This document shows positions 1 to 8,547 of a stretch of DNA of 64,000 nucleotides, piece by piece; positions within the stretch are counted from its first letter, which is position 1, and the number at the start of each line of letters is the position of its first letter. The stretch spans positions 866,690 to 930,689 of the forward strand of contig ALYF01000003.1 in the NCBI GenBank assembly GCA_000293845.2, written 5' to 3'. The position numbers were made by a program, and so were the translations under genes. This DNA comes from an alpha proteobacterium IMCC14465 (GTDB lineage Bacteria; Pseudomonadota; Alphaproteobacteria; RS24). Under the pieces are notes generated by a model. That model ran no database searches and was not told the DNA's origin. It saw only the letters and a list, made by a program, of their open reading frames with translations.

Positions 1-2
1 TG

Positions 3-812
3 AGATTTATCGGTAATCCAGATACGCGTATTGCTGAGGATTATTTGCGCGTTTTGCGTTTTTTCAGATTTTCAGCGCATCTCCAATCCGATGCGCCTGA
101 TGATGCCTCGCTTAAAGCCTGCGCGCGCGCGGCGACGCAAAAAGAGGGATTGTTGGCGCTTTCAGGCGAAAGACTGGCGCAGGAAATTTTTAAACTCCTC
201 GCGCATCCTAACGCGCCGCAGGCCCTAGAGCTGATGCAACAGGCGGGGCTATTGCCTTTTATTTTCCCGTTCATGCCAGCCATGGATGTTCAAAATAACC
301 GTCTCGCCAGCTTGATAGATATTCAGGCAACGCAGTTTTTTGAGGCTGATACACTGCTTCGACTGGCGGCATTATGCCCTGATAATAAAGCTGTGGTTAA
401 CCAGCTATCTGAAAAACTTCGCTTGTCCAAAAAGCAGACACAACGTCTGACGGGGGCGCTTGATGCGTCCCATCAGCCGGTTTGTTATATGTCCGCCCGT
501 GACATGCGGCGCATGCTTTATGTTTTGGGGCGCGAGGCGTTTATTGACCGGTGTTTTCTGATATGGGCGATGGATGAGAAAACCAATAATGCCGTGCAAT
601 GGCGGGCGCTGATTGCCATGGCGACCAGTTGGGCAAAGCCAGACTTTCCGCTGACTGGGGCGATGATGAAAACGGCTGGTGTCCCGGAAGGGCCGGAAAT
701 GGGGCGGGTTTCAGCCGAAGTTGAGCGTTGGTGGATAGACAGCGATTTCACTGATGACATGTTTTCGATTATCGAAAGGCTGAAAGCGGTGGTTCAGGCG
801 ACTATTTTATAA
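3..812 (+). CDS. cca: CCA tRNA nucleotidyltransferase / poly(A) polymerase family, C-terminal part
   Basis: The reading frame is open from base 3, so the true start lies before the window. The first visible residues (RFIGNPDTRIAEDYLRVLRF) match the conserved segment linking the nucleotidyltransferase head to the RNA-binding helical region in class II CCA-adding enzymes. The rest is the helical body and tail, including a stretch like LSGERLAQEIFKLL. The enzyme adds or repairs the 3' CCA of tRNAs from CTP and ATP. The catalytic DxD motif should lie upstream and cannot be seen. The gene ends 16 bases before the convergent hemF stop. A poly(A) polymerase role cannot be excluded from this fragment. 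Confidence 0.9.
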   Translation, partial: RFIGNPDTRIAEDYLRVLRFFRFSAHLQSDAPDDASLKACARAATQKEGLLALSGERLAQEIFKLLAHPNAPQALELMQQAGLLPFIFPFMPAMDVQNNRLASLIDIQATQFFEADTLLRLAALCPDNKAVVNQLSEKLRLSKKQTQRLTGALDASHQPVCYMSARDMRRMLYVLGREAFIDRCFLIWAMDEKTNNAVQWRALIAMATSWAKPDFPLTGAMMKTAGVPEGPEMGRVSAEVERWWIDSDFTDDMFSIIERLKAVVQATIL

Positions 813-828
813 AAATTCTGATTTGGTG

Positions 829-1692
829 TTAAGGCCAGCGGACTTCCGGCGGCATGGATGATAGAATGCTGTCTACATTCCCGCCGGTTTTGAGGCCGAA
901 AGTCGTGCCACGATCATAGAGCAGATTAAACTCAACATAACGCCCGCGTTGCACAAGTTGCGCCTCGCGATCCGCATCATTATAAGCTGTGTCTTTACGC
1001 CGTGAGATAATGTCAGGGTAAACATTTAAAAATGCCCGACCGACATCTTGCGTGAAAGCAAAGTCCTTATCCCAGTCGCCGGTATTTAGATGGTCGTAAA
1101 ATATGCCGCCCGTCCCGCGTGTTTCATTGCGATGGGGCAAGAAAAAATAAGCGTCGCATTTTTCCTTAAAGTCCGCGTAGTAAGCGGCATCATGCGCGTC
1201 GCAGGCGGCTTTATAGGCGTGATGAAAGTCTTGTGTGTCGGGATGGTCGGCATGGCGTTGCGCTTGTAACATCGGCGTTAAATCGCCGCCGCCGCCAAAC
1301 CAGCCTTTGGTCGTGACAACCATGCGTGTGTTCATATGAGCCGTGGGGGCATGCGGGTTGCGTGGATGCGCGATGACGGAAATGCCGGATGCCCAAAAGC
1401 GCGGGTCTTCAGATGCGCCCTCAATTTGACCACGGAATTGCTCGGAAAACTCGCCATAAACCATGGAAATATGCACACCGGCTTTTTCAAATACCGTGCC
1501 GTGCAGCATGGACATTTCACCCCCGCCAAGGTCTTGCGAACCGTCGCCGCGCTGCCAGATAGTGCGTTCAAACTGCGTCCCGTCTGGCTCAAGTGATTCC
1601 ATAGCAGCGCATAAATTGTCGCGTAATTCCCGAAACCACGACGTGGCGCGTTGTTTTTGGTCGGTCCAGTCGGTTTCGGGGGCTGAGGTCAT
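829..1692 (-). CDS. hemF: aerobic coproporphyrinogen III oxidase HemF
   Basis: HemF converts coproporphyrinogen III to protoporphyrinogen IX by oxygen-dependent oxidative decarboxylation in haem synthesis. The protein shows the family signatures [14 protein letters not shown] in the middle, [16 protein letters not shown], and near the C terminus [15 protein letters not shown] followed by [16 protein letters not shown]. Length (287 aa) is normal. The frame extends to a GTG at 1728, but ATG at 1692 gives a start typical of the family and is preferred. The gene is divergent from petA, so one intergenic region of about 160 bases holds both promoters, which makes sense because cytochromes b and c1 need haem. 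Confidence 0.95.
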   Translation of the reverse strand: MTSAPETDWTDQKQRATSWFRELRDNLCAAMESLEPDGTQFERTIWQRGDGSQDLGGGEMSMLHGTVFEKAGVHISMVYGEFSEQFRGQIEGASEDPRFWASGISVIAHPRNPHAPTAHMNTRMVVTTKGWFGGGGDLTPMLQAQRHADHPDTQDFHHAYKAACDAHDAAYYADFKEKCDAYFFLPHRNETRGTGGIFYDHLNTGDWDKDFAFTQDVGRAFLNVYPDIISRRKDTAYNDADREAQLVQRGRYVEFNLLYDRGTTFGLKTGGNVDSILSSMPPEVRWP

Positions 1693-1855
1693 TTTCAAGG
1701 TTTCCAATAAGGCTTTAATCACAATCACTTAACATTTTATTTGTGTCAGAAGACAGAACGTAAATCTGCGTCACGGTGACACATTTTGTCAATGACGCGA
1801 TAGGCGTAGTTTCCCCTTGTGCAGGATTGGCCTGCAGAATCGCTTGGAGGCGCGC

Positions 1856-2416
1856 GTGTCTGATACCAACACCACCGGAGACGGTACGACTGAAACCAAA
1901 ACAGCATCTCATGAAGGTGAACCTAATCGCCGTGCATTTTTGCATCTGACAACAGGTGCTTTTGCAGCGATTGGGGCGGCTAATATCGCTTGGCCTCTGA
2001 TTGACCAGATGAACCCTGATGCGTCCATGCGGGCGCTGGCTTCTATTGAGGTTGATTTGGATGCGGTTGAAGTCGGTCAGAGCCTTACAATTACATGGCG
2101 CGGTAAGCCTGTTTTCATCCGCCGCCGGACGCAAGAAGAAATTCGCGATGCCGAGAATGTCAGTCTTGACGCACTTCCAGACCCTGAAGCCGATAACAGC
2201 CGTGCCGAAAATCCTGAATGGCTAGTAATGGTCGGCGTTTGTACCCATTTGGGGTGTGTGCCTTTGGGGCAGGCCGGTGAGTTTAATGGCTGGTTCTGCC
2301 CGTGCCATGGTTCGCATTACGATACATCGGGGCGTATCCGTAAGGGCCCTGCGCCGAAAAACCTAGAAATTCCGCCTTATCAATTTGTCAGCGACAGCCG
2401 GATTAAAATCGGCTAA
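1856..2416 (+). CDS. petA: ubiquinol-cytochrome c reductase Rieske iron-sulfur subunit
   Basis: This is the [2Fe-2S] subunit of the cytochrome bc1 complex, which moves electrons from ubiquinol to cytochrome c1 on the periplasmic side of the inner membrane. The N terminus carries a twin-arginine type signal ([11 protein letters not shown]) followed by the hydrophobic anchor. Cluster ligands are visible as CTHLGC (about residues 129-134) and CPCHGSH (about 148-154). The start is GTG at 1856, set by a strong GGAGG at 1846-1850. An upstream TTG at 1817 is open but has no such site. It is the first gene of petABC, 25 bases before petB. Confidence 0.97.
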   Translation: MSDTNTTGDGTTETKTASHEGEPNRRAFLHLTTGAFAAIGAANIAWPLIDQMNPDASMRALASIEVDLDAVEVGQSLTITWRGKPVFIRRRTQEEIRDAENVSLDALPDPEADNSRAENPEWLVMVGVCTHLGCVPLGQAGEFNGWFCPCHGSHYDTSGRIRKGPAPKNLEIPPYQFVSDSRIKIG

Positions 2417-2441
2417 CGCCCTAACAATCGAGGATGATTAC

Positions 2442-3683
2442 ATGAGTGGTGAAAGCACCTATCAGCCAAGTAACGGATTTACCCAATGGATGGACACGCG
2501 TCTGCCGCTTTTGCGGCTCGCGCATGACAGCTTTGTTGACTATCCAACGCCGAAAAACCTGAATTACTGGTGGACATTTGGCGGTATTCTGACCTTCTGC
2601 CTTGTGACGCAAATCATCACAGGCATTATTTTGGCGATGCACTACACGCCGCATGTTGACCATGCCTTTAACTCGGTTGAACATATTATGCGGAATGTGA
2701 ACCATGGCTGGCTCATTCGATATATTCACGCCAATGGCGCGTCCATGTTCTTCCTTGCCGTTTATATCCATATTTTCCGCGGCATGTATTACGGCTCCTA
2801 TAAAGCCCCGCGTGAAGTGTTATGGATTCTCGGCGTTATCATTTATCTGCTGATGATGGCGGCTGCCTTTATGGGTTACGTTCTGCCATGGGGTCAGATG
2901 AGCCTCTGGGGTGCGACAGTTATTACGAACCTGTTTGGTGCGATTCCTCTCGTCGGCGACAGCATTGCGACATGGTTGTGGGGTGGCTTCTCCGTCGATA
3001 ACCCGACGCTGAACCGCTTTTTCTCTTTGCACTATCTCATTCCATTCCTGATTTTCGGCGTTGTTATTCTGCATATTTGGGCGTTGCACGTTCCTGGAAA
3101 TAATAATCCGGTTGGGATTTCCGTTAAGTCAGAGCAGGACACAGTCCCGTTTCACCCTTACTACACAGTGAAGGATGGGTTTGCACTGGTCGTGTTCATT
3201 ATTTTGTTCAGCTATTTCGTGTTCTTCGCCCCAAATGTGCTGGGTCACGCTGATAACTACATTCCGGCGAACCCGCTAGTGACACCTGCGCATATTGTAC
3301 CAGAATGGTATCTGTTGCCGTTTTACGCGATTTTGCGTGCCATACCGGATAAGCTTGGCGGTGTGATTGCAATGGTCGGCGCGATTTTCATTCTGTTCGT
3401 TCTGCCATGGTTGGATACGTCTAAAATTCGTTCGGCGCGTTACCGTCCGTTGTTCAAGCAGTTCTTCCTGATTTTTGTGGTGAATTGCCTTGTTCTTGGC
3501 TATCTCGGCGCGATGCCTGCGGAAGGCGTTTACATTACGTTGTCGCGTATTTGCACGTTTTATTACTTCGCACATTTCCTGATTATTCTGCCAGTTCTTG
3601 GGCTGGTTGAAAAACCGAGGGAAATTCCCGAGAGCATTTCTGCCTCAATCCTGCCGGAGACGGCTGCAAGTCCGGCTGAATAA
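2442..3683 (+). CDS. petB: cytochrome b of the bc1 complex
   Basis: This is the integral membrane subunit that holds haems bL and bH and both quinone sites. It has eight or so hydrophobic helices. Visible landmarks are the paired haem-ligand histidines in helix B ([10 protein letters not shown] and the following helix) and helix D ([22 protein letters not shown]), and the Qo-site PEWY motif followed by [14 protein letters not shown]. The length of 413 aa is normal. ATG at 2442 has a cgagg site and removes an implausible 19-residue extension that overlaps petA. Confidence 0.97.
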   Translation: MSGESTYQPSNGFTQWMDTRLPLLRLAHDSFVDYPTPKNLNYWWTFGGILTFCLVTQIITGIILAMHYTPHVDHAFNSVEHIMRNVNHGWLIRYIHANGASMFFLAVYIHIFRGMYYGSYKAPREVLWILGVIIYLLMMAAAFMGYVLPWGQMSLWGATVITNLFGAIPLVGDSIATWLWGGFSVDNPTLNRFFSLHYLIPFLIFGVVILHIWALHVPGNNNPVGISVKSEQDTVPFHPYYTVKDGFALVVFIILFSYFVFFAPNVLGHADNYIPANPLVTPAHIVPEWYLLPFYAILRAIPDKLGGVIAMVGAIFILFVLPWLDTSKIRSARYRPLFKQFFLIFVVNCLVLGYLGAMPAEGVYITLSRICTFYYFAHFLIILPVLGLVEKPREIPESISASILPETAASPAE

Positions 3684-3704
3684 CCGGCTGACTGAATAAG
3701 TGAG

Positions 3705-4511
3705 ATGAACATGAACCGACTATCTGCCCTCATTTTCTCCGTATTTCTGACCGTGGGGCTAACTTCTGGGCTTTCTGTGAGTTTGTCTATCACCTCTGCG
3801 GAAGCTGCCGGTGATGCCAAGCATCCTGATGCGATTGACTGGAGCTTTAACGGCTTATTCGGCACTTATGACAGAGACGCGCTGCGCCGGGGTTATAAAG
3901 TCTATACGGAAGTATGTGCCTCCTGCCACAGCATGGATCAGTTGCGTTTCCGCAATCTGTCCCAGCCAGGCGGTCCTGAATTCACAGCACCGGAAGTCAA
4001 AGCGATAGCCGCAGGTTTCACGGTTGAAGATGGGCCGGATGATTATGGGGATATGTTTGATCGCCCGGGTCTGCCAAAGGATGCCTTTGTGAACCCGTTT
4101 CCGAATGTTCAGGCCGCGCGTGCCGCAAATGGGGGGGCATATCCGCCCGATTTGTCGCTGATTACCAAAGCGCGGTCAGGCGGGCCGGATTACATCTATG
4201 CTCTTTTGACGGGCTATGAAGACCCGCCAGCAGGCATGACAATGCGTGACGGTCTCTATTACAATCCCTATATGGCAGGCGGCAAAATTGCCATGGCGGC
4301 GCCTCTGCTTGAGGAGTTGGTTGAATATTCGGATGGGACGGCGGCGTCAGTTGAGCAGATGTCCTATGATGTGGTGACATTCCTGAACTGGGCGGCTGAA
4401 CCGGAGCTGGAAGAGCGTAAGCGAACTGGTTTCATGGTTTTGATTTACCTGACCGTGTTTGCCGGATTGCTGTTCTTCTCCATGCGTCGTATTTGGGCTG
4501 ACAAGCACTAG
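3705..4511 (+). CDS. petC: cytochrome c1 of the bc1 complex
   Basis: Cytochrome c1 passes electrons from the Rieske protein to soluble cytochrome c. The protein starts with a signal peptide ending near SAEAAGDA, has one haem-binding CASCH motif at residues 71-75, a candidate sixth-ligand methionine in GGKIAMAAPL, and a C-terminal membrane anchor (about VLIYLTVFAGLLFF) followed by basic residues. At 268 aa it is of normal size. It closes the petABC operon, 21 bases after petB. A second ATG at 3711 is equally possible. Confidence 0.96.
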   Translation: MNMNRLSALIFSVFLTVGLTSGLSVSLSITSAEAAGDAKHPDAIDWSFNGLFGTYDRDALRRGYKVYTEVCASCHSMDQLRFRNLSQPGGPEFTAPEVKAIAAGFTVEDGPDDYGDMFDRPGLPKDAFVNPFPNVQAARAANGGAYPPDLSLITKARSGGPDYIYALLTGYEDPPAGMTMRDGLYYNPYMAGGKIAMAAPLLEELVEYSDGTAASVEQMSYDVVTFLNWAAEPELEERKRTGFMVLIYLTVFAGLLFFSMRRIWADKH

Positions 4512-4529
4512 TTTCGTTATTTCCTGTTT

Positions 4530-4865
4530 TTAATAGGTGCGGGGGAGGAAATCCCGCAGAAAGTGCATGAGATGCTTGCGCTGTGTGCTGCTCATGGCGA
4601 CGCGCTGATATTCAATCAGTTTGCGGGTTGGGTGGTCGAGCAGGCTGGCGAAGTTGGGCGCGGCGGTTAGATGTTTGCGCTTAAGGTCATATTTCTCGAT
4701 AAATTTTTTCAGCATATCTGGGCTGATGGCTTCATGCCCATATTCAATTTCCCGATAGGCTTGAACGCTCATAATATCGCGCACAAAGATATGGCGCGGA
4801 ATTTTTCGGCGCAGGCGGAAAATCCATAAATTATGTCGAATATTATTGGCTTGTGTCTCGTTCAT
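4530..4865 (-). CDS. small protein with a possible XRE-like helix-turn-helix, function unknown
   Basis: This is a 111-aa basic protein. The middle (about residues 20-60, IPRHIFVRDIMSVQAYREIE onward through ISPDMLKKFIEKYDL) has the spacing of a helix-turn-helix of the XRE/Cro type, in which a conserved Q/Y-R-x-E-x-G segment ends the recognition helix. The C-terminal half is basic and helical (RKLIEYQRVAMSSTQRKHL). No family was recognised with certainty. It is convergent with petC and directly follows a candidate structured RNA on the same strand, so that RNA's terminator-like hairpin would sit in its leader. A role as a transcription regulator is inference. Confidence 0.6.
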   Translation of the reverse strand: MNETQANNIRHNLWIFRLRRKIPRHIFVRDIMSVQAYREIEYGHEAISPDMLKKFIEKYDLKRKHLTAAPNFASLLDHPTRKLIEYQRVAMSSTQRKHLMHFLRDFLPRTY

Positions 4866-4892
4866 TTGCGCCCCTATTTGTTTTTCTTATTA

Positions 4893-5020
4893 AAGCAAAG
4901 TGGCACCGGATACGCAGGTGCCGGGGGTTAGCAAGCCAGATACAGGATCGGCTACGACGTATTGAGTTCCCCTAAGAGAACCATATTCCGCCGTCACCCC
5001 GGCGCAGAGCGCGAGGTGAA
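4893..5020 (-). ncRNA. candidate structured RNA, possibly 6S-like
   Basis: On the minus strand, several complementary segments nest: GCCGGGGT (5003-4996) with ACCCCCGGC (4928-4920), GACG (4995-4992) with CGTC (4959-4956), and an inner hairpin GTTCTC-TTAG-GGGAAC (4981-4966) whose G-U pair favours the minus strand. It ends in GGCACC / GGTGCC (4922-4902) followed by ACTTTGCTTT, like a weak intrinsic terminator. A long hairpin with internal bubbles that ends in such a structure resembles 6S RNA, but I cannot confirm the identity from sequence reading alone. No ORF occupies this gap. Confidence 0.4.
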
Positions 5021-5284
5021 CGATTTTTCCAGCAATTCATAAAAAAAGGCTTAACGCATGTCCCCAACAAATGAGGATAGCGATAAGCCACATACGCAAT
5101 ACAAATTGCGGCCTGTATTAAGGTTGCTAAACCCGCCTATCGCGTTCAACAATAGGCATAACCAGACTAGTCAATTTGTGCTGACATATCAAGTCGCGCA
5201 TAAATGAGCTGAAAGGTGCCAGTTGTGTGGGATGGTGTGCAGAATGGTGCAGGGGTGGGGATGTGCTTGTGCGTGGCACGATCC
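5021..5284. other. intergenic region without recognised gene
   Basis: Together with the candidate RNA this makes a gap of about 420 bases between the HTH-like gene and ychF. It contains a 5-bp inverted repeat CCTAT/ATAGG around 5136-5156 and a G-rich, T/G-biased stretch at 5212-5280 flanked by GTGCCA and TGGCAC. No coding frame in it is convincing. It should hold the promoter for the minus-strand RNA and the end of the ychF transcript. Confidence 0.4.
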
Positions 5285-6382
5285 CTAAACGTTAAATTTA
5301 AACAGCATCACATCGCCATCTTGGACGATATATTCCTTGCCTTCTTGTCGAAGCTTGCCTGTTTCCCGTGCGCCGCTTTCGCCCTGACACGCCACATAAT
5401 CATCATAGGCCGTGGTTTCAGCGCGGATAAAGCCGCGTTCAAAGTCTGTATGGATAATCCCTGCCGCTTGAGGGGCCGTTGACCCACGACGTACCGTCCA
5501 AGCGCGGGTTTCCTTCGGGCCGCAGGTGAAATAGGTGATGAGGTCAAGCAGGCTATAGCCCTGCTCAATCAAGCGATTAAGGCCAGGCTCTTCCAGCCCA
5601 AGGCTTTGCTGATATTCCAGCCGTTCGGCCGCGTCCAGCTGAGCCAGTTCTTCTTCTATTCGAGCCGAAATCACAACGGTTTCCGCGCCTTCCGTGGCGG
5701 CTCTTTCCGCGACTTTAGCAGACAGAGAATTCCCGCTTGCCGCGCTATCTTCCTCGACATTACAAACATATAAAACAGGCTTGGACGTCAGAAGCTGGAG
5801 GTTTTTAAAATCCCGTTCGCGCCCTTTGGGGACATCGACCACCCGTGCCGGACGCCCTTCGCGCAATTCCGCCAGCGCCAAATCAACAAGTTCCAATTCC
5901 TCGATTGATTTCTTGTCTTTGGTGGTCGCTTTCTTTCGCAGATTGCTTTCTCGCTTTTCAAGGCTTTCCAAATCCGCCAGCATCAATTCGGTTTCAACCG
6001 TCTCGGCATCAGCAAGCGGGTCAATTTCCCCCTCAACATGGGTGATATTCGAATCCTCAAAACAACGCAGAACATGGGCAATGGCATCGACTTCACGGAT
6101 ATTGCCAAGAAACTGATTGCCAAGACCTTCACCTTTGGATGCGCCGCGCACCAGTCCGGCAATGTCGACAAAGCTGAGACGGGCAGGGATTATCTCTTTG
6201 CTTGCCGCAATCCCAGCCAGCGCGTCAAGGCGTGTATCAGGCACAGAGACCTCCCCGACATTCGGCTCAATGGTACAGAATGGGAAATTCGCCGCCTGCG
6301 CCGCCGCCGTGCGGGTGAGGGCATTAAATAGGGTTGATTTGCCTACATTTGGCAGGCCGACAATGCCGCATTTAAATCCCAT
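5285..6382 (-). CDS. ychF: ribosome-binding ATPase YchF (Obg-like GTPase family)
   Basis: YchF is a cytosolic P-loop NTPase that binds ribosomes and favours ATP. The N terminus has the P-loop GLPNVGKST, then the switch and G3-like region DIAGLVRGASKGEGLG, and the family's changed G4 motif near YVCNVEED. The last 80 or so residues form the TGS domain and end in the usual DGDVMLFKFNV. The length of 365 aa is typical. Start ATG at 6382 overlaps the pth stop as TAATG, so the two are translationally coupled, a common arrangement. Confidence 0.97.
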   Translation of the reverse strand: MGFKCGIVGLPNVGKSTLFNALTRTAAAQAANFPFCTIEPNVGEVSVPDTRLDALAGIAASKEIIPARLSFVDIAGLVRGASKGEGLGNQFLGNIREVDAIAHVLRCFEDSNITHVEGEIDPLADAETVETELMLADLESLEKRESNLRKKATTKDKKSIEELELVDLALAELREGRPARVVDVPKGRERDFKNLQLLTSKPVLYVCNVEEDSAASGNSLSAKVAERAATEGAETVVISARIEEELAQLDAAERLEYQQSLGLEEPGLNRLIEQGYSLLDLITYFTCGPKETRAWTVRRGSTAPQAAGIIHTDFERGFIRAETTAYDDYVACQGESGARETGKLRQEGKEYIVQDGDVMLFKFNV

Positions 6383-7053
6383 TAGTCTCTTCCTTTTTTC
6401 GGTGTATCTGTTGGTTGATTATCGGATGTGCTGTCATTTCTGTTTGTGCTGTCAGTACTGTCATTGCTGTTAGTGCCATTAAAGGTCAGATGAACGCGGT
6501 TTTGATAAGTTGCATCGTCGCCCAGCCCATCATGCGTCGCCAGTAAAGGCGCATGTTCGGCAAGCGCGTCTAGAAAATCCGGCAACCAGTCTTTATCCGC
6601 TTTTGCAAAATCTTTCAGAACATGCGCCAGAACGAGGTCTTTATGACCCGGATGCCCAATGCCTAATCTGGCACGTCTGAAATCAGCGCCGATATGCCCG
6701 CGCAGCGATCTCAGCCCGTTATGACCGGCAAGGCCACCCCCAACACGCATCCGCAACTTACCGGGGACAAGATCCAGCTCATCGTAAAACACAACAATAT
6801 TAGACAGCGGTAGCTTAATCATCCGGACAGCTTCAGCCACGGATTTCCCGCTTTCATTCATATAGGTTTCAGGTTTGAGCAAAAGCGTTTTGGTATCACC
6901 TAAACGCCCTTCGGATATGTGACCTTGATATTTGCTGCGAAAAGCAGGGAAGTTGTGCCTCTCGGCAATCCGGTCAATCGCCATAAAACCGATATTATGT
7001 CGGTTTCCAGCATATTTTGAACCCGGATTACCAAGGCCAACGAGCAAAAGCAT
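6382..7053 (-). CDS. pth: peptidyl-tRNA hydrolase with low-complexity tail
   Basis: Pth frees tRNA from peptidyl-tRNA that drops off the ribosome. The core is clear: GLGNPG near the start, catalytic His19 in NRHNIGF, the ETYMNESG segment, and YDELDL with the catalytic Asp. The family is usually about 190 aa. Here the last 30 or so residues are an added Ser/Thr/Asn/Asp-rich tail (NSNDSTDSTNRNDSTSDN) ending in basic KKGRD, encoded by near-repeats of a ctgtcattg-type unit. The tail looks like a recent expansion rather than part of the fold. It lies between rplY and ychF. Confidence 0.96.
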   Translation of the reverse strand: MLLLVGLGNPGSKYAGNRHNIGFMAIDRIAERHNFPAFRSKYQGHISEGRLGDTKTLLLKPETYMNESGKSVAEAVRMIKLPLSNIVVFYDELDLVPGKLRMRVGGGLAGHNGLRSLRGHIGADFRRARLGIGHPGHKDLVLAHVLKDFAKADKDWLPDFLDALAEHAPLLATHDGLGDDATYQNRVHLTFNGTNSNDSTDSTNRNDSTSDNQPTDTPKKGRD

Positions 7054-7073
7054 CTGCGCTTATAGCAAAGAGA

Positions 7074-7727
7074 TTACTCTTCGCCGTCCTCGCTGCTATC
7101 ACCTTCAGCACCTTCTTCGCCTTCAACAGCTTCGCCTGCATCGTCGTCTGAGTCATCCAGTTCCGCAGGTGCAGCGATGGTCGCGATGGTAAAGTCACGG
7201 TCCGAAATAGTCGGCACAACACCTTCAGGAAGTTTCACATCCGAAATATGCAGTGAGTCACCAATATTGGCTTCAGCAAGGTCAAGCTCGATGAATTCCG
7301 GAATTTCAGAGGCCGGGCAATTCAGTTCAACCTGATAGCGCACCACATTCAAAACACCGCCTGATTTCAAACCGGGGCATGTTTCTTCATTGAGGAAGTG
7401 AACGGCAATCTCAACCGCAATTTTCGCGCCTTTACCCAAGCGCAGAAAGTCTGCATGGAGGATAAAATCCTTCACCGGATGCAACTGCACGTCACGTGCA
7501 ATGGCGCGGGTCTTGTCACCATTCACATCAATCTGAATCAACGTGGACATCAGACGACCGGAATTATAGAGCTTTGTGATATCGCTTTGCTCAACGGTGA
7601 TGCTTTCAGGGTCTTTTTTATCGCCATAAAGGACGGCGGGAATTTTCCCGATATTACGCAATGCACGTGCGGGCCCCTTGCCGTCACGCTCACGCTTTTC
7701 AGCGTTAATTTCAAATATTTCTGCCAT
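7074..7727 (-). CDS. rplY: 50S ribosomal protein L25/general stress protein Ctc
   Basis: This is the long form of bL25 (217 aa): an N-terminal 5S rRNA-binding beta-barrel (EKRERDGKGPARALRNIGKIPAVLYG) and a C-terminal Ctc/TL5 domain. It ends in a very acidic tail (DDSDDDAGEAVEGEEGAEGD). In alphaproteobacteria this gene commonly precedes pth and ychF, as here. A 7-bp perfect hairpin lies a few bases ahead of its ribosome binding site (7745-7763), so leader control is possible. Confidence 0.95.
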   Translation of the reverse strand: MAEIFEINAEKRERDGKGPARALRNIGKIPAVLYGDKKDPESITVEQSDITKLYNSGRLMSTLIQIDVNGDKTRAIARDVQLHPVKDFILHADFLRLGKGAKIAVEIAVHFLNEETCPGLKSGGVLNVVRYQVELNCPASEIPEFIELDLAEANIGDSLHISDVKLPEGVVPTISDRDFTIATIAAPAELDDSDDDAGEAVEGEEGAEGDSSEDGEE

Positions 7728-7744
7728 TTTAAACTCCTATAAAT

Positions 7745-7763
7745 ACAGGGCTAAATGCCCTGT
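7745..7763 (-). promoter_or_regulatory. hairpin in the rplY leader
   Basis: ACAGGGC and GCCCTGT form a perfect 7-bp stem with a 5-base loop. It sits about a dozen bases upstream of the rplY ribosome binding site (aggag on the minus strand). Ribosomal protein genes are often controlled through leader structures. Autoregulation by L25 here is only a guess. Confidence 0.35.
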
Positions 7764-7862
7764 CCCGGGTTCCCTCCAGGGGTGCGAACCACAAACCTCA
7801 CCAAGCGAGGCCGTTTTTACGGGGTGTGCCGGACTTATAGACAAAGCGGCGGGGTGGGGCAA

Positions 7863-7887
7863 GAAAAAAGGCACCTAAGTGCCTTTT
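7863..7887 (-). terminator. intrinsic terminator downstream of grxD
   Basis: Read on the minus strand, AAAAGGCAC-TTAG-GTGCCTTTT forms a 9-bp perfect stem that runs into a run of T residues. It lies 26 bases past the grxD stop and before the rplY promoter region, so it separates the grxD-bolA transcript from rplY-pth-ychF. The A tract on the other side would also let it work from the plus strand. Confidence 0.85.
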
Positions 7888-7912
7888 GAAATCGTGATAA
7901 CTGACAGCTTAA

Positions 7913-8245
7913 TCAGACATTCATCATGTCGATATCGTTTTCCTTGAAAAACGCGCGAAGCTCATCATCTTCGAACATTTCACGGATAATATCACAACCG
8001 CCAAGAAACTCGCCCTTTACATAAAGCTGAGGAATGGTTGGCCAGTTGGAGAATGTCTTAATACCATCGCGCAGTTCGTCGCTATCCAGCACATTCACGC
8101 CTTTAAACGATACGCCGAGATAGGATAATATCTGCACAACTTGACCGGAAAACCCACATTGGGGGAATACAGGCGTGCCTTTCATGAATAGGACAACTTC
8201 GTTATCTTTTATTTCCGAGCTTATGAAACCGTTAATATCTGTCAT
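7913..8245 (-). CDS. grxD: monothiol glutaredoxin (Grx4 family)
   Basis: This is a CGFS-type monothiol glutaredoxin. The active site is CGFS at residues 30-33 in PQCGFSGQ, followed by the glutathione-binding TIPQLYVKGEFLGGCDI. Such proteins bind a [2Fe-2S] cluster with glutathione and pass it on or sense iron, often as a heterodimer with a BolA protein. The bolA gene sits directly upstream on the same strand with a 20-base gap, which supports that partnership. Length 110 aa is normal. Confidence 0.97.
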   Translation of the reverse strand: MTDINGFISSEIKDNEVVLFMKGTPVFPQCGFSGQVVQILSYLGVSFKGVNVLDSDELRDGIKTFSNWPTIPQLYVKGEFLGGCDIIREMFEDDELRAFFKENDIDMMNV

Positions 8246-8265
8246 AATTGTCTCGTCTTCCTAAG

Positions 8266-8514
8266 TTAAGAATTACTATCTGGTATAGCGGTCTGTAGCG
8301 CCAGTGCATGCAGGCCACTCCCCATATCGCCCTGCAACGCATCATAAACCATACGGTGCTGTTGGACGCGGGTTTTGCCTTTGAAACTTTGTGACGTCAC
8401 AACTGCAGAATAATGGTCGCCATCGCCGCGCAAATCAGTGATATCAATTTGTGCATCAGGAATGGCTTCCTTAATCATGTCAACAATGTTGGAGGCTGTC
8501 ATCGGCATCATCAT
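8266..8514 (-). CDS. bolA: BolA family protein, partner of GrxD
   Basis: An 82-aa BolA/IbaG-type protein with the class II KH-like fold. Landmarks are HYSAVVTSQSFKGKTRVQQH (nucleic-acid or cluster-binding loop) and VYDALQGDMGSGLHALALQT at the end. It probably forms a [2Fe-2S]-bridged complex with the adjacent GrxD. The start is uncertain: ATG codons at 8514, 8511, 8508 and 8502 all follow an AGGAG site, and 8502 (MTASNIV) or 8508 has the best spacing. Confidence 0.93.
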   Translation of the reverse strand: MMMPMTASNIVDMIKEAIPDAQIDITDLRGDGDHYSAVVTSQSFKGKTRVQQHRMVYDALQGDMGSGLHALALQTAIPDSNS

Positions 8515-8547
8515 CTCCTGCGCATATAAAATGCTTACGTCTCAGAA

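Noticed and set aside
4866..5284. SRP RNA, tmRNA or RNase P RNA in the gap
   Set aside because: None of their conserved core sequences is seen on either strand.
5285..5482. 88-aa plus-strand ORF (from 5216) overlapping ychF
   Set aside because: Mostly antisense to the C-terminal part of ychF, with no convincing start site or motif.
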